A model generated the notes under the pieces. It was not told the DNA's origin and searched no databases. It saw only the letters and a program-made list of their open reading frames with translations. This document shows positions 48,701 to 59,486 of a stretch of DNA of 64,000 bases, piece by piece (position 1 is the first letter of the stretch; each line of letters starts with the position of its first letter). Source of the stretch: Karstenula rhodostoma CBS 690.94 (taxonomy: Eukaryota; Ascomycota; Dothideomycetes; Pleosporales; Didymosphaeriaceae); contig MU001495.1 of NCBI GenBank assembly GCA_010093485.1, forward strand, positions 2,121,711 to 2,185,710. Reading direction: 5' to 3'. The position numbers and the translations under genes are program-made.

Positions 48701-49325
48701 AGAGTTGCATGTCTTCGGTCATGGCCATACCGTGACTGGCCACTGGAGCCGGACTTGGTTCGAAACACAAAGTGGGCTCTAGGTCCATAGCCTGTGGTGC
48801 GGGCGAAATGGGAGGTGTGTATATCTCGATGCCAGGCGGCGTTACAGGTCTAGTCGCAACTTTCAGTACTATATCTTGTCAGCTGGTATTCAGTCGTAGC
48901 GATGGCTATAGAAGCTTACGCAGCCGTTGTCTGTCGATGGTGGAAATCTCGTGGTTTCTTCTTTGTTTCTTGATTTTAGTGTCTGGTATCACAACACCGT
49001 GGAGCTTGACATGAGTGGATCTCGGACCAGCTGATTCTCGCTCGCACAGACGTGAAACTATGAACTCCCACTCTTTCTTTGAAAGGTTTCTTCTCTTGAA
49101 TTCCCATTTTTTGAAGACCCTCTCGTACTGCGGTTTGCTACGCGGAATTAGTCGCGGGCATCAATGCAAAGTTTGGATAGCATTTTCGTACCTTTTGTCC
49201 AGTCCATGTCGCGATTTCATGTGTTTGATTATAAAAGGTAGGGTCTCCCAATCCGTTTCGTACAGTCGATGCAGCTCTTCCTTGTGAGAGTCCCACATCG
49301 ACTCTTCAGCTTTTCTTTTTGACAT
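45747..49325 (-). CDS. Clr5-domain ankyrin-repeat protein
   Basis: Three exons, 49325-49192, 49137-48920 and 48868-45747, encode 1157 aa; phases agree at both junctions. Residues about 9-60 form a Clr5 domain (WDSHKEELHRLYETDWETLP ... KPQYERVFKKWEFKRRNLSK). This short helix-turn-helix-like module, named from a fission-yeast silencing factor, is found at the N-terminus of many filamentous-fungal proteins. A basic stretch (KKQRRNHEIS) follows, then a Pro-rich linker, then a predicted helical region. From about residue 300 onward there is a long array of ankyrin repeats, recognisable by the pattern H.A...G....V..LL..GADPN, for example FAIERGADPRIP, HHLIAKGADPNQPG, LLEAGACVSH, LLNAGADVNAPPG. The array reads through to near the C-terminus. 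The likely role is nuclear or cytoplasmic protein binding. Such Clr5-ankyrin proteins are lineage-expanded in fungi and functionally uncharacterised. Confidence 0.87.
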
Positions 49326-50051
49326 TCTGCTACAGCCTTGTCACTGATCGAGCTCATGTGATCACCCTCAAAATATCGCTCGTTCACGCATGCGATTTGA
49401 AGCTGAGTATATGGATGTACACACTAGGAGGCAAGCCTTTGGTATGCAACTCGGTCGAAGAGGATGAGAAGAAAGTGTAAGAGGGAGAAACAGGTCTCAG
49501 GCTGAATTTAAAGACTGTCCGAGGCAAGATCCCGTGCCTGCTGATAAGACACCTCATGCGACGCGGGCGCATTTGATTGGAGGATTCCAAAAGTTGCCTA
49601 CCTGTTGCCTATCCCTATTGGCCGCTGCCAGAAGTTGCATGCCTCTTCACCATCATCATTGGCTGTCGCCAAAAGTGTCGTTCCGAACGTCAACGCCACC
49701 ACCGCGCCTCTTTTGGCTGTGGGGCCAACTGTAACACGGTCCAGGGTGTATACGAGAGGACAGATTCCATTGGTCCAAGCCAAAAGCACGACTCTGGACT
49801 ACCCAATTGGATGCAAATGACACGACGTGTCTTACGATTCCTCTAAGCATCCGAATCCGGTTGGTGAAGGTCAGCGGACGCGGCGACGGGCAGTACACCG
49901 GACTTTCCTCACGAAGCTTCTTTGCGTGAGCGTACTTTAAGTGTATAAGGCGAGATGCTCCTCGGGTCCAATTGGCACTCGCGGTTTTCACACTCGTCGG
50001 GCTTCACACTCTCCTCAATCAAACTTCTTCCAGCCGAACTTTCCCTTCCCG
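49326..50051. other. Intergenic, promoter of Clr5-ankyrin gene and of small ORF
   Basis: A divergent intergenic region of about 730 bp. Its right end holds the pyrimidine-rich leader of the small membrane-protein gene. No further gene is supported. Confidence 0.45.
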
Positions 50052-50391
50052 ATGTCTCTCAACTCAGAAAGCATCATCGGGCTTGTCGCGCTACTCGTTA
50101 CGAGCCCGCCCGCCGTTTATTGGCTATACAAGCTTGCAACCCGTCCTCGTGCAAGAAGAGAGACCTGTAGGATATCTTCTAAAAAGCCCCATCCAACTTT
50201 GCTAATATATTTCAGACCTACCACTACATCGGGACGAGCATCAGGATATACCACAACACCATCCTCCCACAGTCTACCTCCAGCGCCACGAGACATGGTC
50301 ATCATACACCAACATCGTCATAAACCCAGCAGATGCTCACCGGAGAAGCATGACAATTGGCGAGGCGATGACGGCGGCGCAGGAGATATAG
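50052..50391 (+). CDS. Small spliced single-span membrane protein (96 aa), unknown function
   Basis: Two exons, 50052-50166 and 50216-50391, are separated by a 49-nt intron with GTAGGA donor, GCTAAT branch-like site 15 nt before the acceptor, and TTTCAG acceptor. The product is 96 aa. It starts MSLNSESIIGLVALLVTSPP and has one transmembrane helix at about residues 8-29 (IIGLVALLVTSPPAVYWLY), then basic KLATRPRARR, then a polar tail rich in His/Gln/Pro ending TIGEAMTAAQEI. The first exon alone reads into a stop inside the intron, so the gene is easily overlooked. Unspliced, the tail would be read in another frame, so frame choice depends on splicing. The leader upstream (TCTTCCAGCCG) is typical of fungal 5' UTRs. 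I do not recognise the family; the tail's regular composition suggests a real protein. Confidence 0.6.
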
Positions 50392-51097
50392 CACATCAAG
50401 GGGTAAAGCAATGGCAATGCCTGCATCTAAAGCACATGTTTTAAGCTTCTGTGCTTGATTTCTTCGACACACTGCCACGGATGTACTTGGCTTGAGAACG
50501 TATTTCGCTATATCTTATACCCTACCACCTCCATCCACATCTCTAGCGCTCTCCTTATTCTTAGCCCAGCGGCTGTGCCATTCACCTCCCCACCCCGCAC
50601 ACCTTCCACTTCATTCCCGCACCACTCACCTCCCCACCCCCGCACACTATTCACTTCCAGCCCCAACCCCAACCCACAAACACACAACCCATCAATTCTA
50701 CCACTATATATACCCATTACCCAAAGCTACCATCACCAAATCAAACAAAAACTCGAGAAATCGGGTTCTTTGAGCCGGGCTTCGAAGTGGCTTTTAGTTT
50801 TTGACTTTTTTTTTGATTTCGAGAATCGAGATGGATGATGGATGGGACGGCGCGCTGGTTCGAGTCGCCGTGGGCGCGGGCGCGGCTGGGGATACGTGTT
50901 ATATTCAAATGGGCTTCTGTCTGTCGTCACATGAGTATGGAGGTTGTCAGTCAGTCAGGATGGGGGGTATTTACGTGGGAGATGGATGGGTTTGTCTTTT
51001 TATTTTTTGGGGGATAGGTATGTGTTCTTAATTTTCCAGTTTTTGCTACATGCCGCTTCGAACGGCTCGGTACTACCCTCTAGACACGCCCACACGC
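50392..51097. other. Convergent intergenic region containing repeat copy A
   Basis: Pyrimidine/CCCCA-rich tracts (50,560-50,700) precede a TATA-like motif and repeat copy A (separate entry). T-rich runs occur at about 50,806-50,815 and 50,992-51,008. No conserved protein was found. Confidence 0.5.
50704..50895 (+). repeat. Dispersed repeat, copy A (inverted partner at 59.4 kb)
   Basis: Copy A shares with copy B, in the same order: a CTATATATA motif, a TACCATCACC leader ending AAACAAAAACTC, a 41-bp perfectly identical core at 50763-50803, GATGGGACGG at 50841-50850, and GGTTCGAGTC at 50857-50866. Between these blocks the copies differ by indels and substitutions. GGTTCGAGTC matches the RNA polymerase III B box, and T-runs lie downstream (50,992-51,008), so a tRNA-derived SINE is possible; a duplicated Pol II promoter plus leader is equally possible. 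Confidence 0.75.
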
Positions 51098-53258
51098 TTA
51101 CTTTCCACCTGTTGGGATCTTATACGCGACGAGCGGCTCGCCATGCTGGAACGCCCTGTCCACCCTAAAGTACCCCTTGCGATCAAACTGGATCACATCG
51201 TCGACCTTCAAGTCGGCCACGTTCAGATCCGCGACCGCCGTCACCTTAGTCTCGGTGTTCTTGTTCAGGAAGTCCTCCAGCTTATCCTCCTCCTCGAGCT
51301 TGTCCTTGGTGATCAGGTAGTCGTAGTCGACGAGCTCGACGGGGACGAGGTTCTGGTCTTTGGATAGCCACGTGACCTTCTTGGACGTCTTCTTGACGTC
51401 GCCCTGGAGGTGGAGCTCGAGCTCGATGGCGGTGACGGTCTTGAGGCCCGAGGGCGAGGACAGCGGGTTGATGGAGTGCGAGATGTTGCGCACGATGGCG
51501 TTGCCCCAGTTCATGAGGGTGATTTCCTCGTCCTTGGCGAACGACTGCGCGTCCTCCTGCTCCAGGAAGATGTCTTTACTGAAGACGACTTTCTTCTTGC
51601 CGAGGTCGTACTTGGCGTGCTTGGATTTTTCCTCGTTGGTGGTGCCTGCGGGAGCACCTACAACGGTGACGGGGACCTTGGCGGCGTCCGCGATAGCGGT
51701 GTAACGGGCGGCAATCGGGTCGATGTGCTTCTTGTCTAGATACAGATGTCAGTATGAGATACAACATGGTAATGCAGTCGACTTACTGGTGGCCCAGAAG
51801 GAATTCCAGTCCATGTTCACAATGTTCTAAATAGAAAGTAAGTGTACTGATCAAAAGTGGGAAAGTGGGTACAAGTAGATGTCTTTGTGTGGTTGATCCA
51901 CAGTCCGATATAACTACATTGTACCCCGGCAGTACGTACCTTGCTAGGGCCTTGCTTGAGAATGAACTCGCGAAGAGCAGGAACCAAAACACCCCTTCTA
52001 CGGACACCACGGATAGTCGGCATGCGCGCGTCGTCCCAGCCTGTTACAACGCCCTCGTCCACGATCTTGGTAAGCTTGCGCTTGGAAAGCAGAGTACGGA
52101 TGAAGTTAAGACGAGCGAAGCCCCAGTTGTACACGCCGCGCAGCTTGAGCGTCTTGATGAACCACTGGTACTGCGCATCGCGGTCGTTGTACTCGGTCGT
52201 GCGCAGAGCGTGGGTAACGCCCTCGAGGGAGTCCACGATAGGGCAGCAGAAATCGTAGGTTGGGTAGATCTTCCACGTTGACCCAGTGCGGTGGTGCGCC
52301 TCGGGGTTGCAGCGGTAGATGACTGGGTCGCGAAGAGCCTTGTTCGGGTCATCGACCGACATCTTCGCGCGAATGCACCATTTGATGCCCTCCTCGGTAC
52401 CCTTCTTCATCTCTTCGAAGTGCGCCAGATTGTCTTCTACCGAAGCGTCGCGACGCGCGCTGGCAATGCCGTCCATGCGCTCCTCGCGCATACGCTCTTG
52501 CGCCGTGTCGTCTGCGTAGGCGCCGCCGTCCTTGATGAGCTGCACGCAAACATCGTACAGGTGATCGAAGTAGTCGGACGTGTACGACACCTGGTCGGGC
52601 TTGATGCCCATGAGTGCCAGATCCTCCACGATCGCATCCTGGAACTCCGCCTTCTCCTTCGTCGGGTTCGTGTCGTCGAATCGAAGAATGAGTTTGCCCT
52701 TGTATTTCTCGTGCGCAAAGTAGTCGTTGAGGAGAGCGGCCTTTGCGTGACCGATGTGGAGGTAGCCCCTGGGGTAATGTTAGCATGCAAGTGTCTTCCA
52801 TCAGGATCTAAATACGTACGAAGGCTCGGGGGGGAATCTGGTCACGACGCCAGTACCATCACCGACATCTTGCAGCCTGGCATCTGTTAGATAGTTTTCC
52901 ACACAGGGGATGGGATACGCTACCCAATATCATAGTTCGCCCCATCATCCTTCACCTTCCCATCCTTGCCCTTCTTGTCCTGAACGACCACAACCTGCGG
53001 CGCATACACTTCCTCGATGAATCTGAACCAGCGACACACGTTCGGCATCAAGTTCTGCTTAATGTACGCATGCGCTACGCGGTTTCCTCGGATAGTCTTG
53101 AACAGGGTCTCGTCCGCCGCGGAATATTCATAGCCCACAACGAAAGACCTCAGCGTGAGGTGATCCGAGAGCTCGCCAAGAGGACCCTCAATCTGCTTAA
53201 GGTTGAGAGGCTTCAAGGCCTCGGCGCGGTCCTGCCACTCTTTGATCGCGGCCTCCAT
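51098..53258 (-). CDS. GUS1: Glutamyl-tRNA synthetase, cytoplasmic
   Basis: Five exons, 53258-52924, 52876-52820, 52768-51940, 51826-51787 and 51735-51098, encode 632 aa with all phases consistent; exon 4 is only 40 nt. The enzyme charges tRNA-Glu with glutamate in the cytosol. The HIGH motif lies in SGYLHIGHAKAALLNDYF (about 135-138) and the KMSKS counterpart is LLSKRKLTK (about 357). GVYNWGFARLNF and VTGWDDARMPTIRGVRRRG are typical of eukaryotic GluRS. The C-terminal beta-barrel anticodon-binding domain ends YFRVDRAFQHGEPLVAYKIP. The N-terminal GST-C-like part (HLTLRSFVVGYEYSAADETL) is present, but the preceding GST-N part of many fungal homologues is missing. The start chosen is the ATG at 53258, and I saw no good upstream exon. 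It may therefore be a naturally shorter form. Confidence 0.93.
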
Positions 53259-53720
53259 GATTGTGTCTTCGAGGTAGGATTGTACGAGGGTTGTGATGTG
53301 AAGTTGAGTCTTGAGAGAACTTTTGGTGGAGCGGGATGAGTCGTAGTGGGGGTCTTGGCAGGGACGGCTTTACCCCGCGCCACGCCACCACGCCGTGATG
53401 CCACCGCTGGGCTTCTCTCAAATTTTCAAATGCTTCATCACGTTCAGGTAACCATTCACGGGGACTTGCTCAGATAAAAAGACAGAACGCTCCATTTAAT
53501 ACTCCTAAAGGATGCCATGAGGCTGTACCCTACTATACAGACGCCGTCCATAATGCTAGCACATGCGCCAAACCCAAACGCTGTAGCATTACAAGTCGTA
53601 GAGGTAGAATCGTAACTATGCATCGCTTGAACAACAAAAAAGAAATGCATCAGCTTTTGCAGACATCCAACATTGACTAGTCATACACCCGCGACTCTTC
53701 GGTAGTCGGCGGGGCTGGAA
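53259..53720. other. Intergenic: GUS1 promoter and CYK3 3' flank
   Basis: No gene or repeat is seen in these roughly 460 bp. Confidence 0.5.
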
Positions 53721-56700
53721 TTAAGCACACTCCCACTGTGCGAAGACGCACCACCTCGCGCTCCGATCCGCAAGCACCAGTCCCCTCCACGTGCCCTTCT
53801 CGCCAATCTTGATAACAGTCTCCCACGAGCTGCCGTCGCCGTCGCCGGTTCCGCTCATGTGCTCGCTCTTCCTCGTCAGTCGGATGATCTTGCCCGATGG
53901 CGTCTGCACCGCGAGCTTGGCTGGCTTCATCGAAGTGCTGCCTGAAGAACTTGACGATGCCTGAGAGGGATTTGTATAGTTCGATCCGGAGGCTGAAACG
54001 CTTTGCACGCTCATAGCTGAAGCCGGGCGGGCAAAGGGATTTGGTGAGGCGCGGCCCGTGATGCCAGGCGAAGTAACTTCGGGCAACCGTGTGAGTGATG
54101 AAGGGTGTTGGCGGACGGTGAAGACGAAGGTGTTGTTGAGCGCGATGTTGGCACATTGCGGTTGGGCGACGTAGAGGTCGTGGCGTTGTGCATGGGGAGT
54201 AGGATGGAGTGTGAGGAATGAGTACGGAGGGTTCGTGCCTGTATGCGTGATGGGCAGGCTCAGGGCCAGAGAGTGAGGGTTCAATTTGTTGGAGTGCTGC
54301 TGATAATTAGCAGAGAACGTGAATGTAATCGAGGAGGAAACTCACCATAAGACCGCGGGGTCCGGCATACACCTTGAGCACACCATGACCCTCATCGCTC
54401 GGCAGTACAGCCTTCACGGTATATCTTTTCTGGCCTCCAATCCATTCCGCCTGTGCCAGCGCTGGCTTTCGGACGATGTCACCACTTTCAAAGTAGTCTC
54501 CATCCGCATCCTGGGTGATGGCTTTGCCTTCCACTTCGGCAACACACTCAACATCCTCGGGGACGTTGATGTGTATATGTGCCATTTCAAGGTTGTCCAA
54601 ATTGAGCAAGCTCGTATCGAAGTCCGCCATGTGCAGCTTGTGCTTGAAGTATACAGGCGTTGCGCAAGGTAATGCCATCAAGACATCGTGGGGTTGCGGT
54701 GGGCAGATGTGCTGTTGTTCCGGCAACAGAGGGACGTGAGAATAGCAGACCTCCATCGGCCGGGCGAGGAAGTACCAAAATTCTGCAACGGAGGGACCGG
54801 CATTAGAATAAAGCGCCCTCTTGGGGTTGGTGGGTCCGGCCAGCGAACAGTCAATGATACGCCATTCTCCTTCAACAATGACTGCGTTCCAGAAGTGGTT
54901 GGGGTGTGCCACGCTGTCCAGATCAAGAGATTCTCCTGGAGTTTTGAGGTATCCCCGGACGACTTCGGCATGTAACCCTACAGATGCACACATCTCCGCC
55001 ACTATGACGGCTATCTCGTGGGAGCATCCGCGTTTGCTCTGAAGCACATGGCGTGTATCGATCTCGCCTTCAAAGTCGTCCTCCCAGCCTATGCGCTCAC
55101 TGACCCACGTGAATATGGCTCTCAGACGCTGCACGTCGCTTCTGTACGGTCTACAGACGTAACCTTGTGCTAATGATGCAGGCGTTGTACCGAGAGGTAC
55201 GCTGTTGATAAATCGTGCGCTCTTGTCGACCAAGGTAAGGTTACTCGCGCTGAAGTCGGTAGGTTCTGATATTGGCAGCCCGTCCAGGCCCTCGTCTCCT
55301 TCAGCAGAGTCATATAGGATGTCGACCGGATTAATGACTGGTATGTCCATCATCTGACAGCGATCGGCGCGTTCAATCCTCTCGTTCTTGCTGAGGGAGT
55401 TGGATCGATTGACATCTCTCCGAACCTGGACCCAGTCGACAGACCCGTTCAAGCCCATGTCTCGTGCAGCGCTTGATGGAACCGGGGTCCCGCCTCCCAT
55501 TCCTGCCAGACCGCGACCGTCCATTCGGCTAGCAGCTCGGCTTCCTGATCTACTCGCCGCTCGACTGGCGGCACGAGAGCCTGGTCTGCTGATGGATCCT
55601 GAAGCAATGGTACTGCGCGCGTTGGCTGCCTGCGTCTTGGCAGTGTCAATCATCTTCCTGAAGAAACCGCTCTTCCTCTTCGTCGGTTGCATCAAGCCTC
55701 CCAACGGATCGGGGCCGTCCTGCATAGGTTGCTGCCCGTCGTTCGACCCAGGTCTCTCCCCTGAAGCATGACTCGAATGGTAGGTAACGCCTGTAAAAGG
55801 TGACTCCGGTCGTCCATCATCAAAGCCGAAGCTCTTGCCTGTACCGCGGGAAGCTTCCATTACGCTCTTTGACCGCTCCTTGGCGAACTTCTTGCGGTAG
55901 TAGCTGCCGGCGCTTGTGGAGCTCATATTTGTCGCAGATGCTCCTGACATCAGACTTCGGTTCGTACTGTTGCTTGTATGCGTAGTGGTTGTCGAATTCG
56001 TCTTCGATGTGAAGGTTCTACCCAAGACGCTCTTTCCAACATCGTACGCTGACTTGCGATGTCGCAGTGTTTTCGAACCTCTGCGCTCCATGTCTTCTGT
56101 TTCATCCATGACAGAACCTGGCCTGGTGAACTTATTCTTCGGAGGTACTGGTGGTGGTTGGCCAGATCCATCTCCAGGTATGAACAGTTCTTCGTTTTTC
56201 CGACCTTCTTGTTGTTGCATGCGGCGCAAGCGACTCTCCATCCGCTGGACATAGTTTTGAACCTGTTCTGGCCCATCCTCGAATGCCTGATGGGGGTTGT
56301 CCGCTTCGCCCTCATAGAACCCGCTGTCGTTGCTAATACCAACCGAGGTCTGTGCACCTGCCTTTCTCGCAGACGCCTGATACACCTCGTCGAACGCCTC
56401 TGGAGACCAGACACTCGGCGGCGTGGCGCGCTCACCCGGAGATGCCACGCTCATGTCCTGTAAAGCAGACATGACATCGCCCATCGCATTCGTCAACGGT
56501 GACGGCGTAAAGTTGCGCTTGCTGCTCATGCGCGGGTCGGGGGACGGAGGTTCGGGTGTATGGTAGCCATCCTGCGGCGGCGCAGGCGATGGCGCTCTGC
56601 TCGGATTGTAGGCAACGCGATGTGGAGGCGGTGGTGGAGGAGGTGGCGAACCACCCATGTCTTGAAACGACGCAACTGATTGCCTTCGAAATTGTTCATC

Positions 56701-57852
56701 TTGGTATGGCGACGGCGAAGGTCCACGATCGTATGCGCGATACTGGGAGGAAGGAGCGGGAGATACACCGCGTGATGGCGGTTCATATTGAGCTGGTGGC
56801 GCAGGAGAAACAGCACGTGATGGCGGTCGGTATTGAGCTGGAGGTGCAGGAGAAGGTCCGCGTGATACTGGTCGGTATTGAGCTGGAGGCGCAGGAGAAG
56901 GTCCGCGATCGTATGCGCGATACTGGAAGGAAGGAGCGGGAGAAACAGCTCGTGATGGTGGTCGGTATTGAGCTGGAGGTGCAGGAGAGATACCTCGCGA
57001 TACTGGTCGATACTGCGTGGGCGGTGCGGGCGAAGGAGATCTCGAGTACGCTTGATATTGGGTTGGCGGAGCAGGCGAGACAGCTCTCGAGTGTGGCTGA
57101 TACTGCATGGGGGGTGCTGGAGACGGCGACCGCGAGTATTTCCGGTAGTTGTTCGGCGGCGCTGGCGCTGGCGCTGGGGACGGTGCTGGGGACGGTGCAT
57201 GTGTGTATCTTGATCTTGGCCCAGGTGCTGTCGATGGCCGGGGGGATACCGCGCGCAGGTTCGAAGTGCGTTTGGATGGCAGAGGAGACGCACGGCTCTC
57301 GGTCGAGGATCTATCGCGGCTTTCGAGGGACGATCTCTTCATCGAAGAATACGGTTTATGCTGCGTGCGCAAGCTGCCATTGGGGCTCGGGGCGAAGCCA
57401 CCGGCCTTCTCGATCTGACGCGCAGCAGCAGCCGGGTTAGGTGCTGCCGCTGCTGCGTAGGCCGTGAAGGGTTTGCGGAACGTCTTCGCCTTCTGGGGCG
57501 GCTGCTTGACGGGCTGGGCGCTGTTCTGGCGTGACATGCTTCCCGTCATTGGGCTCCCGTTGCGGCTCCATGGCTGGAAGTCCTCGGGCAGCAGTTGGAC
57601 GAAGTTGGAGGGAAACAGGCCGACCATGCGTCTATCGCGCTTCAACCGGCCCATCCACCACGAGCCATCGCCGGCGTTGAGGCATTCGATCAGGTCTCCC
57701 TCTATGAAGCCGAGGTCGCGTTTGGTCTGCAGTATGGTCAGCGCATGGTGGCAGCACAGGCTGCAGTCTCAACTGACCTCGCCGCCCCACGAGTACACGG
57801 CCTTGCACCAGCACGGGAAGCGCGTGGGCAGACCAGGTGCGGCAGGGGCCAT
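53721..57852 (-). CDS. CYK3: Cytokinesis protein Cyk3 (SH3 plus transglutaminase-like)
   Basis: Three exons, 57852-57778, 57726-54346 and 54299-53721, encode 1344 aa with phase-0 junctions. The SH3 domain occupies about residues 13-75 (PCWCKAVYSW, TKRDLGFIEGDLIECLNAGD, MVGLFPSNFVQLLP). A long disordered region follows, including about eleven tandem PxQYRxxSRxxSPAP units (roughly 13 aa; genomic 56,720-57,110) that would bind SH3 or WW partners. The transglutaminase-like core lies near residues 890-1000 (AIFTWVSERIGWEDDF, RGCSHEIAVIVAEM, HPNHFWNAVIVEGEWRIIDCS). Cys, His and Asp occupy the canonical triad positions (about C925, H966, D980). The C-terminal domain ends SARWCVFAQWECA. The protein works with the actomyosin ring and chitin synthase at the septum. 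The repeat array keeps two other frames open by chance, so long antisense frames there are shadows. Confidence 0.92.
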
Positions 57853-58671
57853 GGCCAGCGAGTGTGTCGAGCGAAAGGATGCTGGCTACCGCGTGAGTCT
57901 CATCCAGCGGGCGACATCAAGCAGCGGCGGTGCGTGGCGGTGGGCAGCAGAACAAAGGCACGGCGAGCCGCAATGCTTGTCGTGGTAAGCATAAACACCG
58001 GCGGGCGGCGTAGGGATAGCGGGGAACGATTAGGATGCAATGGCTCGCGATAGCGAATACCGGGGTTGGGACGGACTGGCCGAGTTAGTGTGTTGTGTTG
58101 TCGCCTGTGTGCGTTGGCCGAGTGACCGCCACACGCAAGGGCCGCCTGCAGCCGCGCGACCTCGACACAACGTCATTTGATCCACCGCCCTTGCTGCCCT
58201 GCACCGCATCCGGGTCCTCGAGTCGCTGCGAACAGTTCGCCTTGCTCTACCGTTGCCCGAGCGAACTCGCGTTTCGAGTATGCCAGCCGCACTAGGTATC
58301 GATAGGGATGCGCAAACGCTCGCCCACACGCCACTAGGCGATAGCGAAGCGCTCGCGTGAAAAAACACACCGCCGCATCTTGTCTTTTGCCCAGGCCACG
58401 ACTCACCCATGGAATGGACCAAGGAACATGCTTCGCGCGTCTCTCTTCGGCCTTGGAACCTTTCAAGCGCCTGGCCCACGGGTTCTATGCCATGCCTGCG
58501 TATACGTGAGTGTCTGAAACCTCCATCTAGCCACCGTTTCATCTGAATATCAACTGTCGGCTTCACAGGGCATGCAGTCCGGCCCAAGCCCTCCAGTCTC
58601 TGGTTGCAACCCAAGAGACCCATACATAGTAGAGGCGTCAGCGACGATCGTCTCCCATGGGCAAGATCCGC

Positions 58672-58741
58672 GGCCTCACCGGATGCCTAGATAGACTGTC
58701 CAACCTCCCTGGATAGACTCTCCAGCCTCCTCGGTGAGGCC
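58672..58741. repeat. Inverted repeat enclosing a 22-bp imperfect tandem repeat
   Basis: GGCCTCACCG (58672-58681) is matched by its exact reverse complement CGGTGAGGCC (58732-58741). The 50-nt interior contains two near-identical units, CTAGATAGACTGTCCAACC and CTGGATAGACTCTCCAGCC. A folded RNA or a small dyad for protein binding is possible; no function is implied. Confidence 0.55.
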
Positions 58742-59225
58742 GGATGCAATTGTTTATACAAGTCGCAGCCGACTGACCTTCTCGCCAAACGATATCACGT
58801 CAACAATCTCCCGCACAGCCTAACCCAACACAAATCTCCACTACACTCGCCCTAGCCCTCCGATCGAGATCTGTGCCTTAAGTGCGGGCCGCGACACCCT
58901 AGGATCCACACCATGGGGCCCGAATGTCAGCATGTCCGCTAGGCCCTAGTGTACCACGCAGAGCTTCATATGATATAAGTTTGGTCTACAAGGCGCTACA
59001 TAGTTGTGGGGTCTTGTTTTATGCTTGGTTATCTTGATATCGAGTTTGCCTGCGTCCAAGACTTCGTCGACAACGACGGTGAGACGATTAAATTGCCGCA
59101 ATGAGATGCGCTCGCTGGGCAGATAGAGATTAGATATTAACAAATCTCCATTGGGTACAGCCGCCACGCTCAACCTCACCAACCAACCGCCATCTTCAAC
59201 CCCACGTCGACCCGCTCCCCAATCC

Positions 59226-59486
59226 CTAAAACAAACAAACTTTACCCTCATCTAGCACCACCTCCATCCAAACCTTTGTCCACATTCCCAACCAGCATTC
59301 CCCATCCCCAAAAACCGCACACCAATACACAAAACCCCACCCACCTACTCCAACATACCACAAATCCCCCTTCCCACACCCCCACCACGACTCGAACCCC
59401 CGCACCGTCCCATCTCCTCCTCTTGGGCCAAAAAACCCACAAAAACTAAAAGCCACTTCGAAGCCCGGCTCAAAGAACCCAATCAT
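59226..59486 (-). CDS. Possible small ORF inside repeat copy B
   Basis: An ATG-initiated frame of 86 codons lies some 45 bp downstream of a TATA-like motif. The product is Gly/Trp/Phe-rich and low in charge, unlike a typical folded protein. The related copy A lacks the ATG and carries a stop after about 13 codons of the shared part, so coding selection is not evident. It is listed because promoter-like sequence precedes it; I lean towards non-coding. Confidence 0.2.
   Translation of the reverse strand: MIGFFEPGFEVAFSFCGFFGPRGGDGTVRGFESWWGCGKGDLWYVGVGGWGFVYWCAVFGDGECWLGMWTKVWMEVVLDEGKVCLF

Noticed and set aside
50857..50866. tRNA gene at the GGTTCGAGTC box (also 59389-59398)
   Set aside because: Flanking bases do not form a T-stem, and no acceptor or D-arm pairing could be built at either copy.
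56526..57440. Long overlapping ORFs opposite and beside CYK3
   Set aside because: They are produced by the 39-bp periodic repeat encoding PxQYRxxSRxxSPAP; the CYK3 frame has domain support on both sides.
58030..58623. 197-codon minus-strand ORF upstream of CYK3
   Set aside because: Arg/Ser-rich, GC-driven frame without domain features; other frames overlap it freely.
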